Of a stretch of 23,400 bases of DNA, positions 9,901 through 14,981 are shown one piece after another. The position numbers were made by a program, and so were the translations under genes. Source of the stretch: JBBQWR01 sp038210495 (GTDB lineage Bacteria > Planctomycetota > Planctomycetia > Pirellulales > DATAWG01); contig JBBQWR010000063.1 in the NCBI GenBank assembly GCA_038210495.1, positions 1-23,400 of the forward strand, given 5' to 3'. Position 1 is the first letter of the stretch. Each line of letters opens with the position of its first letter. The notes under the pieces are model-generated. The model was not told the DNA's origin and made no database searches. It worked only from the letters and a program-made list of their open reading frames with translations.

Positions 9901-9914
9901 TTGTTGCTCGGTAG
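957..9914 (+). CDS. Giant secreted SGNH hydrolase / autotransporter-associated beta-strand repeat protein with a frameshifted PEP-CTERM tail
   Basis: About 2985 residues. Residues 1-25 are a signal peptide. Residues 29-230 form an SGNH/GDSL hydrolase domain with GDS at 33-35 (catalytic Ser35), HIGTND at 122-127 and DGVHPN at 211-216 (Asp211, His214). An esterase or deacetylase acting on glycans or lipids outside the cell is the family expectation; the substrate is unknown. The rest is glycine-, serine-, threonine- and asparagine-rich beta-helix sequence with at least nine PATR motifs of the form LTKxGxGxLxLxGxNxYTGxTxINGGTL (for example near nt 2003, 2902, 3165, 5113, 5380, 6736, 7836 and 8880). 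Two A modules and three B modules are duplicated within it. No C-terminal beta-barrel exists, so it is not a classical autotransporter. The C-terminus reads VPEPSTLGAVVAR then stop. Removing one G from the G5 run at 9893-9897 restores GLLLLGSLALLAPRLRRRR and a stop at 9960, a typical PEP-CTERM tail. Confidence 0.88.
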   Translation: MLLEKFVRLSLFAILLLSTSTVVAATENIMPLGDSITYGNSGTETGGYRAPLYTDLTSASFNGGNFQFVGSVTGDPGSLPANQQAHEGHPGYRTDQILQGITPVGSGGLGWLNVNPDLVLLHIGTNDAGQGIAESTAVANVASIIDAIESHNGLTKVYLAEILPFPGHDSWISQFNSDLSALAATKNGAGDHVTIVDMNTNYFSSGNVLPDGVHPNAAGYSWMAQQWSTAVTSSSVAPATLTWNASAGATVTDGGGSWDTSTPNWNNGSGNVAWVNANNDIATIGNHNGPAGTIALATGITVGGLVFNPASSGNYTIAGNTLTFGGAGATVTTNVDATISSAIAGSATLVKLGANMLTLNGASNYTGSVSVSGGTLRVAPGGSLSLGGGLTVNGAGSVANLAGDFNLTTGSGNVTTQNGGVLNWSGTGTIGGASTGAILVGSGSAGTFNMTGGTLNVNYANNDGLGIGWQQGGVGSLNISGGTINMSSGSTFLVGFGGSTAVGTLTIGGTGVLNLAAGAQVFIGGGVNGSNAYGAGTWTINNGGTVNVAAGGGFPNDNVYLAGYGGSGVINLNGGLLSSARSFFNGGPSTINFNGGTLQSTVSNGNLISVNNAYVQAGGAVFDTMANGVVINQALQHDPALGATLDGGLTKIGSGALTLGGANTYTGATTINGGILGAGDSNLGSGATMVVLNGGTLQNSSAIVAAGRPLVLGAAGGTINTNGSTTNFSLVSGNGALTKSGAGTLNLLGSSSGNGGATISQGTLRVANTAALGAGPVTLSGGTLQLAGRLQSQQHAVGVTGFNQDVIWGNGESAAPAGGTTTNVVSWDWYEHGAGAGSQGLPVNSGAAPRTFTSAYNGAVQFQYAPYAGANSLILPTTGANGALTLTTPGSFQAIQFLTSSQLSTNWTATLNFADGAPTTVVSGSDIDWTFNGPNAISNIGLVQQNNTGYYANTLNMFEHDFALSPADQARTLTSITFNATNAAGAGLAVFAVSGQDAAPAASQTYANTINVTANSAIDIQSTSSATVGPLSIGAATLSVTGGSGANLSFGTTTLTGNATVAPASGVTLALSDVGDGGGNFSLTQNGAGTTRITGSATYGGATNVSAGALTVASTGTLNGAGGLSVNGSSAVANLGGAFNQTTGGGGVSISGGGTVNWSGAGTIGQASAGTILIGNGSVGTFNMTGGSLNVNYANTNGFGIGWNDNGVGTLNVSGGAITVSAGDVFYLGAGAATAVGTVNVTAAGVLNIGGGGGRIFIGGATAGGQPAGSGFLNVASGGVINVSPAGAFPNDRVYLAGFGGSGTINVNAGGLLSTARPFGAGGTSVFNFNGGTLQATTSLNDLINVNNGVIIKAGGGTIDTMANTVTQNAPLLTDPSLGATLDGGLTKSGGGSLTLNAASTYTGGTSINGGTLIVAADPALGAAAGALRFNGGALQTAAALSSARPVTFNAAGGTVNTGGFNSTLSGAVNGGGQLIKTGAGTLALIGANSGTGGALVNQGVLRVGAANSLGSGTVTLAGGTLQLAGQSQAPQTVMPISSGFNQDIIWTSGEGTHPADGTTTDFASWVWYEKGTGSGQFGLPVNSGATPRTFTSAFNPSVQFQFAPYGDSTARNNNGMILKSGNASGTLSLATPGHFQSLQILTTSQQSTVWNATLYFTDNSHTTTANVSDPDWVSNGQNALLNTGLVQYNNSGYYGGALNLFEHDFVLSGTDQAKTLDHVTINGVNFGGLGLVVFGLSGQTAVATPQMYSNTVSLTSDSTIDLQTYPVATLGNLTIGSNKLSITGLGGGALTLGATTLSGNPTFDVAAGTALALGALDDGGTPRTITKSSAGSLTLASPAASLVSGTQVNITAGTLNSNHATALGTLAAVDVSGGASLNLGASQQIGALTNVGTVRLNGSTLTVGSTNNLSSSFAGVIADGSSAGALVKSGGGTFSLSGANSHSGGTTVAQGTLAVSQIVGSTPLGSGSVTLAGGTLRLAGQNALVTVQRMVPVSGYNQDLIWGNGEAATPAAATTNNLVSWDWYENGAGGAGVPQGLPVNSGAAPRTFTSAFNSSVQFQLADYGSTAGRNNNVTIVTTGASATMMLATPGKFQSLQFLDTSQGDNNGVGTAWNATLNFADGSQSTVSVANEADWTRNGQIALPNTGLVQNNNSGYYNNQLSLFEHDFTLSAADQAKTLSSVTLNTTASSGTGLAFFALSGQALVAGSYSASQSYANAINVTADSTIDVQNSGAASVGALMIGRKQLSLTGVSGASATTGPVTLTGNATFNPAPNTSFALGSIGGAAGNGINVTGGGAVVLGNSNSFTGPINIAGGTLRLADGSTNNVAASPSINLSVGGTLDVSGLQSGAIRLGAGATTQTLAGNGAIHGAVVVTSGSTIGGVSGGTLAIDGAGGLTLNAGSISSFALAGAAPGAGGTGLISLTTGSLTLNGSGSPFTIAITGASVAAGTYDLFSFPTGTGPGNGFTLSNLTGQNFGLNLTYGAHEIDLVVTNPSGTSQWNSTSSGNWSITALWQGNVYPNGLDQTGHGQAATLGNGATVNIANPPTATIDVTVDGSYSIGSLAVTNNQGTTYHVLTGGAGTGLTLNNGGFGATVSVAASAGNPTISANLALGDTAGATFSVASGSTLDVSGVVSGTGGGLVKTGAGTLRLDNHNTYGGNSTVNGGTLRAMGSSALGAGGGTLTVNGSGGIGTLVDLNANQSLSGLSGSIAGGSARVQVRSGATLTVTGGSTSSADLELGAVGPLPISTGNLIKNGAGVLEVTGATKFHDNSAIAVSGTGGLKLISASGSSIGSGVTATVGSGSTLELAGSQSSLGVSGGNRATITNDGGLIVTGPTSQVVGGIDNSDSTRGTIALNSGSNLTVDHVNQSSLSIGSGATFTLNASDPSGNPLSDAAATLGGGSSMSFASLSSTGAPTGGLGSLRLAQLLATRPFGAGVGSPSLLNAGSSSGATASSGASLGGGLSGSGVAAVPEPSTLGAVVAR
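2101..2900 (+). repeat. A module, copy 1, of the giant protein
   Basis: About 265 residues (roughly 382-648), including LNWSGTGTIGGAS, FNMTGGTLNVNYAN, GIGW, VYLAGYGGSG and INFNGGTLQ. It is closely matched by the second copy at 4306-5110. The landmark AACATGACC lies at 2301 here and 4503 there, an offset of 2202 nt. Confidence 0.75.
3340..3960 (+). repeat. B module, copy 1, of the giant protein
   Basis: About 205 residues (roughly 795-1002) with the landmarks GFNQDVIWGNGE, SWDWYEHG, LPVNSGAAPRTFTSA, NNTGYY, and FEHDFALSPADQARTL. It is not PATR sequence. It looks like an inserted globular beta-sandwich, possibly carbohydrate-binding; that function is inferred only from its style. Confidence 0.7.
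4306..5110 (+). repeat. A module, copy 2, of the giant protein
   Basis: Roughly residues 1117-1385, with VNWSGAGTIGQAS, FNMTGGSLNVNYAN, GIGW, VYLAGFGGSG and FNFNGGTLQ in the same order as copy 1. It is followed, as in copy 1, by DPSLGATLDGGLTK and a PATR motif. Confidence 0.75.
5560..6200 (+). repeat. B module, copy 2, of the giant protein
   Basis: Roughly residues 1535-1749, with GFNQDIIWTSGE, SWVWYEKG, LPVNSGATPRTFTSA, NNSGYY and FEHDFVLSGTDQAKTL. The offset from copy 1 is 2232 nt, close to the A-module offset. An A-B supra-unit of about 2.2 kb was therefore probably duplicated as a block. Confidence 0.7.
6925..7580 (+). repeat. B module, copy 3, of the giant protein
   Basis: Roughly residues 1990-2209, with GYNQDLIWGNGE, SWDWYENG, LPVNSGAAPRTFTSA, NNSGYY and FEHDFTLSAADQAKTL. 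It follows copy 2 at 1386 nt with only PATR sequence between, so this third unit lacks an A module. Confidence 0.7.
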
Positions 9915-9978
9915 CTTGGCGCTATTGGCCCCGAGGTTGCGTCGGCGGCGCGATGCGTAACCGGCGTCAATATCGTGG

Positions 9979-10018
9979 CTCGGTTCGGCGCCGCGCGGGT
10001 CTCGCCGCCAAAGCCGAG
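9979..10018. terminator. Possible hairpin between convergent genes
   Basis: CTCGG (9979-9983) and CGGCG (9986-9990) pair with CGCCG (10003-10007) and CCGAG (10014-10018), with an internal bulge. It sits between the giant gene and the convergent small membrane protein gene, where a bidirectional terminator would be expected. No T-run is present, so support is weak. Confidence 0.25.
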
Positions 10019-10035
10019 AATGAAGCCGGTTGCGA

Positions 10036-10224
10036 CTACTTCTTTTTCATTACGAAAAAGGTCCCGCAGGCGGCGGCGCTTGCCAGCAGCATGGCGATCG
10101 GCCAATTCCAGAGAGAGAATTCGGCGTCGCCCGTGTTGCAGAACCACTGAAAGCCCATGTAGGCCATCACGACGATGTTGAAGACCAACACCGAGACGAG
10201 TACGTTGTTCTTTTGATCTTCCAT
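10036..10224 (-). CDS. Small two-helix membrane protein of unknown function
   Basis: This 62-residue protein has two likely membrane helices, about residues 8-28 (LVSVLVFNIVVMAYMGFQWF) and 40-58 (NWPIAMLLASAAACGTFFVM). A short loop containing CNTGDAE joins them, and the protein ends in KKK. The charge pattern (short N-terminus MEDQKNN, terminal lysines) suggests both ends lie in the cytoplasm. It starts 7 nt after the stop of the small basic protein gene upstream, so the two are almost certainly co-transcribed and perhaps translationally coupled. I recognise no known family or enzymatic motif. The tight pairing and clean protein-like composition support a real gene, although it is short enough that only conservation would settle it. 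Confidence 0.65.
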   Translation of the reverse strand: MEDQKNNVLVSVLVFNIVVMAYMGFQWFCNTGDAEFSLWNWPIAMLLASAAACGTFFVMKKK

Positions 10225-10231
10225 CGCCGGG

Positions 10232-10546
10232 TTACTCTTCGATCACTTCCTTGACGAGTTGGACGAAGTGCTGGGACTTGCCGGCGGCGGTCATTTCGGC
10301 GGCCTTCTTATCGGCATTCTTCCGCTCGCTGTACTCGAAGCGGGCGACCCGTTTCATCGATTGATTCAAGACGTCCCAAAAGGCTTTGAGCCGAACTTCC
10401 TTGACGACCTTCGCCCGGCTCTTGCGAACGGTGGCCTTCTTGGCGGCCTTTTTCGGAGGAGCGCCCTCGCCCTCCTCGGTCTCCGAAGCCTCGGCGGCGT
10501 CGTTGGCTGCCCGCAACTCTTTACGATTCAAAACCTTTCGAGCCAT
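10232..10546 (-). CDS. Small basic conserved-type protein of unknown function
   Basis: This 104-residue protein starts MARKVLNRKELRAANDAAE. An acidic patch (EASETEEGEG) follows, then a lysine/arginine-rich stretch (PPKKAAKKATVRKSRAK), and then a compact C-terminal part with aromatics (LKAFWDVLNQSMKRVARFEY, HFVQLVKEVIEE). An ATG 48 nt further upstream is open in frame, but GAGGT at 10551-10555 lies 4 nt before the ATG at 10544-10546 and fixes the start there. The basic middle suggests nucleic-acid or other polyanion binding; this is inference from composition. I recall similar MARKVLNRKEL-type proteins from planctomycetes but cannot verify this here. It is the first gene of a two-gene operon with the small membrane protein 7 nt downstream. 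Confidence 0.75.
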   Translation of the reverse strand: MARKVLNRKELRAANDAAEASETEEGEGAPPKKAAKKATVRKSRAKVVKEVRLKAFWDVLNQSMKRVARFEYSERKNADKKAAEMTAAGKSQHFVQLVKEVIEE

Positions 10547-10550
10547 GCTT

Positions 10551-10555
10551 ACCTC
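10551..10555 (-). promoter_or_regulatory. Ribosome-binding site of the small basic protein
   Basis: On the minus strand GAGGT precedes the ATG at 10546 by 4 nt. This chooses the MARKVLNRKEL start over the longer open frame. Confidence 0.55.
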
Positions 10556-10727
10556 AATGCGACAGATGAATCCAATCCCGCGACAAGCGGCCATTTTAGC
10601 GTCTGGCCGCGCCGGGGACTAGTAATCGCCACGAATATGTCGAAAGAGGCAAGTCGATCGTGCTGGTCGACCAAAAAGCCAAACAATACGGCGCAGCAGG
10701 ATGCCGCGGCTATGTATGCGGAGAAAT

Positions 10728-12239
10728 TCAATGTCTCGTAGCGTAAGCCGCTTCGACGGCCTGTTCCAATTGGGCCACTTCGTCATCCGTCAGAAAATCG
10801 AAACTGCCGGCGCGCTTGCTCTTCGAGAGATGCCCTTCGTTCTGGCGGCAGAATCGAATGAAGAGATCGATCTGGCGGTCCGGCATGTCGACGATCTCTT
10901 GGATGGCCCGCTTCGCGGCGTCGTAATTGGCCAGAAATGTGAGTTCATCGACGAGCTCGATCCTGATCGTCCGCTCGACGAACTGGAAGAGCGCCTCGGC
11001 CTGGGGCGTCAGATCGGGATACCGATACCACTTGGCCATGTCGTTGTGAACGGTCATTCGCCCTTGCTCATCGAGCGAATAGTCGACGAGCTTCATCAGC
11101 GGGCGCGAGAACGCTTCGAGCGACGCATCGTACGCTTGAGGGTCATTGAGCATCGAGGCCGACACGGGAAACATGATCCCTTCGGGCGTGAAGCGGCGGC
11201 GAGCGAGCGTGTTGTGAATCAAAAAGCGGTGGATGCGGCCGTTGCCGTCCTGAAACGGGTGCAAGAAGACAAATCCGTAGGCGATCGCCGCCGCGTGCGC
11301 GACCGCCGAGACGCCCCCCTCCTGCATCCGGCCGTGCGCCGCGATCAAACCCTGCATCAGCTCGGGGATATCGCCGGGCTTGGGGCAGACGTAATGGATT
11401 TTCTCCCGCTCCCACGCCACGGTTTCACCGACGTAATTTTGAATCGTTCGATAGTCGGTTTCGCGGAACCGGGGATCGACAATGTGATTTTGCAAGGTGA
11501 TCAAGCGGCTCTTCTCGCAAAAATCATCGCGCTCCGCCGTTTCAAGCAGAGCGACGAATCGTTCGATCCGCGTGGCGTTGGGCTTGATATGCTCGATTTC
11601 GAACGACGACTTTGTCTCCCTTGTGTATAGGTAGCTCAACGCTCGCTTGAGTTGTTCGGCCGAGTAGGCGGCGACGATTTCTTGGCAGCGGTTGTGCAAG
11701 TCGGCGGCTTCGAACGACCGTAGCGTATCCGTGCGCCGGATCATCGGACAGAACTGCGCGTTGCCCAGCAGGTTGTCGTTGATCCGTTGGCGTGGCGCCT
11801 GTCGCGAGGGGGCGACGGTGTAGTAGTCCTCGGCATCGATCAAATCGACATAGTTGCGCTGGCCGAGATCGTCCAGCGAAAGCTCATTCCCGGTCAGCAA
11901 TTCGTAGAAGAACCAGATCCGACGGGCGTATTTACCCGTGGGCTTCGACTTGATGTAGGTCAAGAGTTCGTCGGGATTGATTTTCTCGAACAGGGCCGCC
12001 AAGATCCCGAGATTCGTACCGTCGTATTTTAGGGCGAATTCGAGGTGGTCGCTGAGCGAGTCGCCGGGCCAATAGCGCGAGATGTAGTTCTCTTCGACAA
12101 CGGAACTGCTCGAGTCGATGCGATGGATCGCGGCGGCGACCGACGAACGATGCCAATTGGGAATGACCTCGAGGCCATATCGGTCGATCAGCGCGGCGTA
12201 GCCGACGGGTCTGACGGCGGGAGCAATTTTGTCGTTCAT
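10728..12239 (-). CDS. Fic family protein (probable AMP-transferase)
   Basis: This 503-residue protein contains the canonical Fic core HPFQDGNGRIHR at residues 327-338. His327 is the expected catalytic base and the GNGR loop binds phosphates. Fic enzymes usually transfer AMP from ATP to hydroxyl side chains of target proteins. SSFEIEH at 211-217 sits where class II Fic proteins keep their inhibitory helix motif (S/T)xxxE(G/N). The glutamate is present, but His replaces Gly or Asn, so auto-inhibition is plausible but imperfect. The roughly 200 residues before it and 110 after are not recognisable to me as named domains. No antitoxin-like small gene lies next to it, and the downstream small operon is separated by 181 bases. 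It could act as a stand-alone regulator of a host protein. The family call is secure; the target is unknown. Confidence 0.9.
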   Translation of the reverse strand: MNDKIAPAVRPVGYAALIDRYGLEVIPNWHRSSVAAAIHRIDSSSSVVEENYISRYWPGDSLSDHLEFALKYDGTNLGILAALFEKINPDELLTYIKSKPTGKYARRIWFFYELLTGNELSLDDLGQRNYVDLIDAEDYYTVAPSRQAPRQRINDNLLGNAQFCPMIRRTDTLRSFEAADLHNRCQEIVAAYSAEQLKRALSYLYTRETKSSFEIEHIKPNATRIERFVALLETAERDDFCEKSRLITLQNHIVDPRFRETDYRTIQNYVGETVAWEREKIHYVCPKPGDIPELMQGLIAAHGRMQEGGVSAVAHAAAIAYGFVFLHPFQDGNGRIHRFLIHNTLARRRFTPEGIMFPVSASMLNDPQAYDASLEAFSRPLMKLVDYSLDEQGRMTVHNDMAKWYRYPDLTPQAEALFQFVERTIRIELVDELTFLANYDAAKRAIQEIVDMPDRQIDLFIRFCRQNEGHLSKSKRAGSFDFLTDDEVAQLEQAVEAAYATRH

Positions 12240-12543
12240 TTGTGGATCCCGCTAGGAAAAGCGAGTTCAACCCGTGAAATTGGTTTACCGTTGGCTATCC
12301 AACCAGAAAAGTTGGTTTCAGGGGGGAGTTTCCTGTTTATCATTGGCCTTTCAGGGAAAAACGAGTATCTTCCGTGAAATATACAATAAGAAATGAGAAA
12401 TCCAAGAAAATCGCGTTTTTGCACTCCTTTTCAGAACTGCTCCACAACACCGCCGGGAAGTGCCCCCATTTTGCGGAGTCCGCGGAGCAAAACTGGCGAC
12501 TGTCCCGTTCTCAAAGGCAGGATGTCGCGGTTTTGCGACGCGC
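12240..12543. other. AT-richer gap upstream of fic
   Basis: These 304 bases separate the protease-adaptor gene from fic, both on the minus strand. The half nearer fic (about 12270-12420) is clearly AT-richer than the surroundings and contains a short hairpin CCAAC/GTTGG near 12299-12315, so it probably holds the fic promoter. I could not assign convincing -35/-10 boxes. The other half carries the imperfect palindrome listed separately. Confidence 0.4.
12455..12506. repeat. Imperfect palindromic repeat (REP-like)
   Basis: Two 20-nt arms surround a 12-nt centre containing the palindrome TCCGCGGA. The arms share TTTTGC/GCAAAA at the base of the loop and GGGA/TCCC at the outer ends, with mismatches between. 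It lies just beyond the 3' end of the M50-HlyD gene. Confidence 0.4.
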
Positions 12544-14787
12544 TTAATCACGCATTTGGAATGTCTGCTGGAGATATCGCCACAGCCGGTAGGCCATCGA
12601 CTGGGGCGCGGTTGAGATTTTCACGCGGCCGGGGGCGCCGCCGCGGAGGAGCGGGGATTGTGCGTCGAGCGCGATGCGGACCTGATAACTGGCGCTCAAA
12701 GGCCGCGGGGCGCCGGTCTCGTCGATCCGCGTCGGGATATCGCCGCGCACGACGAGCTCCCGCGGGGCGACTTGCAAATCCAATTCGGCGACCGATGTGA
12801 CGACGCCGGAAAGCGTGTCGCCGGGAAGCTCGTCGAGTTGAATCCGAGCCGACTGGCCCGGCTGCACCAGGTCGACATCGGCTTGATCGATAATCGCCAG
12901 CACTTCAAGATGTTGCGGATCGCCAATCAGGCAGAACGTGACGCCCGTGTCGAGATACGCCTGCAGGTTTTGCGGATCGAGCGGTAGGCCGGACCAAGAG
13001 GGCAACTCTTGCTTCGCGCCGCGCGCCGTTCCCGTCTCGCCGTGGGGCGGCGTGCGGCGCGGGGGAAGGACCGTGCCGGCTTGCGGCGCGACGAGCGTGA
13101 GCCGCTGCCGATCGCGGCGGCGCTGCGCGAGCCGCGATTCCAGATCGGCGAGCGCTTCGGTCGCCGTGGGAATTTGCGCGGCTGCGGTCTCGTCGGCGCC
13201 TTGTTGGCGAATCAGGTTGTCGAGCTTCAGTCGCTGGCGATCGCGAAGTCCCTCGAGCTTCGCCAGTTCCAGATCGACGTCGTGATTTTCGAGCCGAGCG
13301 AGCGTCTGCCCTTCACGCACGGTTTGACCGATGGCGACGGCTTCGACGAGCGTGCCCGGGACGGTGACATATACGCGCTTCGCCTCGGCCGGTTCGAGGA
13401 TAGCCGGAGCGTTGATCCGGTGGGGCAGTGGAATGGCCATCAGCCCGACGATGGCCGCCAGCACAAGACTCGCGCGAATGGCAAAGCGGCCCCATTTCAC
13501 CGGCGTGCTCCTATGTTGGTTGCGGATCCACATCGCCGTGCGGCCCGCCGGAATGACGACCATCGCCACGACCGCGCTCAGCGCCAGCCCCCGCGCGAGC
13601 AGCTCAAGTCCGTACGGTTTCAAGACCCGTTCCAAGAACCATCCGACGGCGACGACGACAAACAGCCGGTACAACGTCGACGCGACGGCATACAGGGCCA
13701 ATCGTCCGGCCCCGTCGTCGGGCATCAATCGATCGACCGGCGGATTCAGGCCGAACAGCCAATTCGCCAACCACCTCCGAACAACGCGGCCCGATTGCTC
13801 CTGCAAGTTGGGCGTTTCAATCAGGTCCGACAAAATATAATAGCCATCGTACCGCAACAGCGGATTGCCGTTGAACAAGAGCGTACTGACCGAGCAGACG
13901 AACATCAGGTCGAGGCACAGGCCGTTGAGCAGCCCCGGGGCGGTCCACCACCAGACGAATGTCGCTAGGCTGGCCAATACCATTTCCACCGCCATCCCCG
14001 CCGCGCTAACCGCGACGCGCCGCCACTTGCTCGGGAGCATCCAAGCGTCTGACACGTTGCAATACAGGCACGGCGTGAAGACGAGAAACATTAGCCCGAT
14101 TTCGTGGCACTCGCCGCCGAAGCGCCGGCAGGTCATCGCATGTCCCAGTTCGTGCAGGACCTTCGCCAGGCCCAGCGCCACGGCCAGCCAGAGGACATTC
14201 GCGCCGCTGAAGAAAGCCTGAAAATCCGGCAGCCGCGCGACCAGCGTATCGAAATGCGTCAGCACGAGCGTCAGCGCCGCGATCACCAGCAGCACCAGCC
14301 CGCGGAGCATCGCCGGCGAAAACAGCCACTGGGCCAGCGGATCGAGCGCGCGGAGAAATCGGTCCGGATCGACGCCGCGCACTCGCAGGGCCAGGAGGTT
14401 CGTGAGGCCCTCGATCCACGAGTCGCGGACCAGATTGCGACGGCGCTCCAGGAGCTCGACGCCTTGCCCCGGCGTTTGCGAGATGACGAGACCTTCGCGA
14501 TGCAGCCGGCCGAGAAACGCCTGGAGTTGGCCCGGATCGAGCCGCCGGGGAGCGAAGCGACGTTCGAACCGGGCTTTGATCTGATCGATGCTCGTGGCGC
14601 CGTCGAGTTGCTCGAGGACAAAGACCTCTTCCTCGCGCATCTGAAAATACTTGAGCGCGACCGGATCTTTCGCCACCCACATTGGCCGCCGCCGCATAGC
14701 CACGCTCCGCACGACCAAATCCGGCCGCTTTCGCAAAGCCAGCGGCCGAGCCGTCGCGGACGTCGTGATCGCCGGGTTGAAGATCAT
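12544..14787 (-). CDS. PqqD-like / M50 site-2-type zinc metalloprotease / HlyD adaptor fusion
   Basis: This 747-residue membrane protein has three parts. Residues about 35-105 look like a PqqD-type winged helix (MREEEVFVLEQLDGATSIDQI, FLGRLHREGLVIS), a fold that in RiPP pathways binds leader peptides. Residues about 155-455 are multi-spanning, with the zinc motif HELGH at 212-216 (ligands His212, His216; catalytic Glu213) and NPLLRYDGYY at 308-317 supplying the likely third ligand Asp314, as in M50 proteases. Residues about 465-735 are a HlyD-type adaptor: a lipoyl-like half (VTVPGTLVEAVAIGQTVREGQTLARLE), a coiled-coil hairpin (505-565), the second half (LVAPQAGTVL) and a beta-barrel. The start at 14787 keeps RPLALRKRPDL, which fits the family's N-terminus, although an internal ATG at 14697 has a better GGAG. 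It is last in a three-gene cluster. Likely role: intramembrane cleavage coupled to export. Confidence 0.85.
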   Translation of the reverse strand: MIFNPAITTSATARPLALRKRPDLVVRSVAMRRRPMWVAKDPVALKYFQMREEEVFVLEQLDGATSIDQIKARFERRFAPRRLDPGQLQAFLGRLHREGLVISQTPGQGVELLERRRNLVRDSWIEGLTNLLALRVRGVDPDRFLRALDPLAQWLFSPAMLRGLVLLVIAALTLVLTHFDTLVARLPDFQAFFSGANVLWLAVALGLAKVLHELGHAMTCRRFGGECHEIGLMFLVFTPCLYCNVSDAWMLPSKWRRVAVSAAGMAVEMVLASLATFVWWWTAPGLLNGLCLDLMFVCSVSTLLFNGNPLLRYDGYYILSDLIETPNLQEQSGRVVRRWLANWLFGLNPPVDRLMPDDGAGRLALYAVASTLYRLFVVVAVGWFLERVLKPYGLELLARGLALSAVVAMVVIPAGRTAMWIRNQHRSTPVKWGRFAIRASLVLAAIVGLMAIPLPHRINAPAILEPAEAKRVYVTVPGTLVEAVAIGQTVREGQTLARLENHDVDLELAKLEGLRDRQRLKLDNLIRQQGADETAAAQIPTATEALADLESRLAQRRRDRQRLTLVAPQAGTVLPPRRTPPHGETGTARGAKQELPSWSGLPLDPQNLQAYLDTGVTFCLIGDPQHLEVLAIIDQADVDLVQPGQSARIQLDELPGDTLSGVVTSVAELDLQVAPRELVVRGDIPTRIDETGAPRPLSASYQVRIALDAQSPLLRGGAPGRVKISTAPQSMAYRLWRYLQQTFQMRD

Positions 14788-14809
14788 CGGACGAGACGAA
14801 AAAAGAGGG

Positions 14810-14920
14810 AGACAGGATTAACAGGATTAAAGAGATTCACAGGATTGTTTTGGGAAGTATTTCCCGGCAATGGCGCAGCCATCGCCAACACAAATCCTGA
14901 AAATCCTGTTAATCCTGTCT
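14810..14920. repeat. 19-bp perfect inverted repeat with nested hairpins (MITE/REP-like element)
   Basis: The arms at 14810-14828 (AGACAGGATTAACAGGATT) and 14902-14920 are exact reverse complements, each built on the unit ACAGGATTA. The 73-nt interior contains two more hairpins: GGGAA/TTCCC with a 4-nt loop (14852-14865) and GGCAATGGC/GCCATCGCC with one mismatch (14866-14886). The whole element fills most of the 194-base gap between two co-oriented genes of the export cluster. A non-autonomous mobile element or a transcript-processing or attenuation site are both possible. Confidence 0.7.
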
Positions 14921-14981
14921 AAACTTCTTTGTCATGCGCTACACATCGACACTGACTCCGCGGCAGAATGCCGCCGCTTCG

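Noticed and set aside
957..9914. Giant gene as a classical type V autotransporter
   Set aside because: PATR repeats are present, but there is no C-terminal beta-barrel; the end is a PEP-CTERM-type tail.
10619..10632. CTAGTAATCGC-like match to the 16S rRNA 3' region
   Set aside because: The match is only about 10 bases and the flanks do not resemble rRNA.
10701..11630. Plus-strand open frame of 309 codons
   Set aside because: It lies antisense to the well-supported Fic gene and has no recognisable domain or ribosome-binding site.
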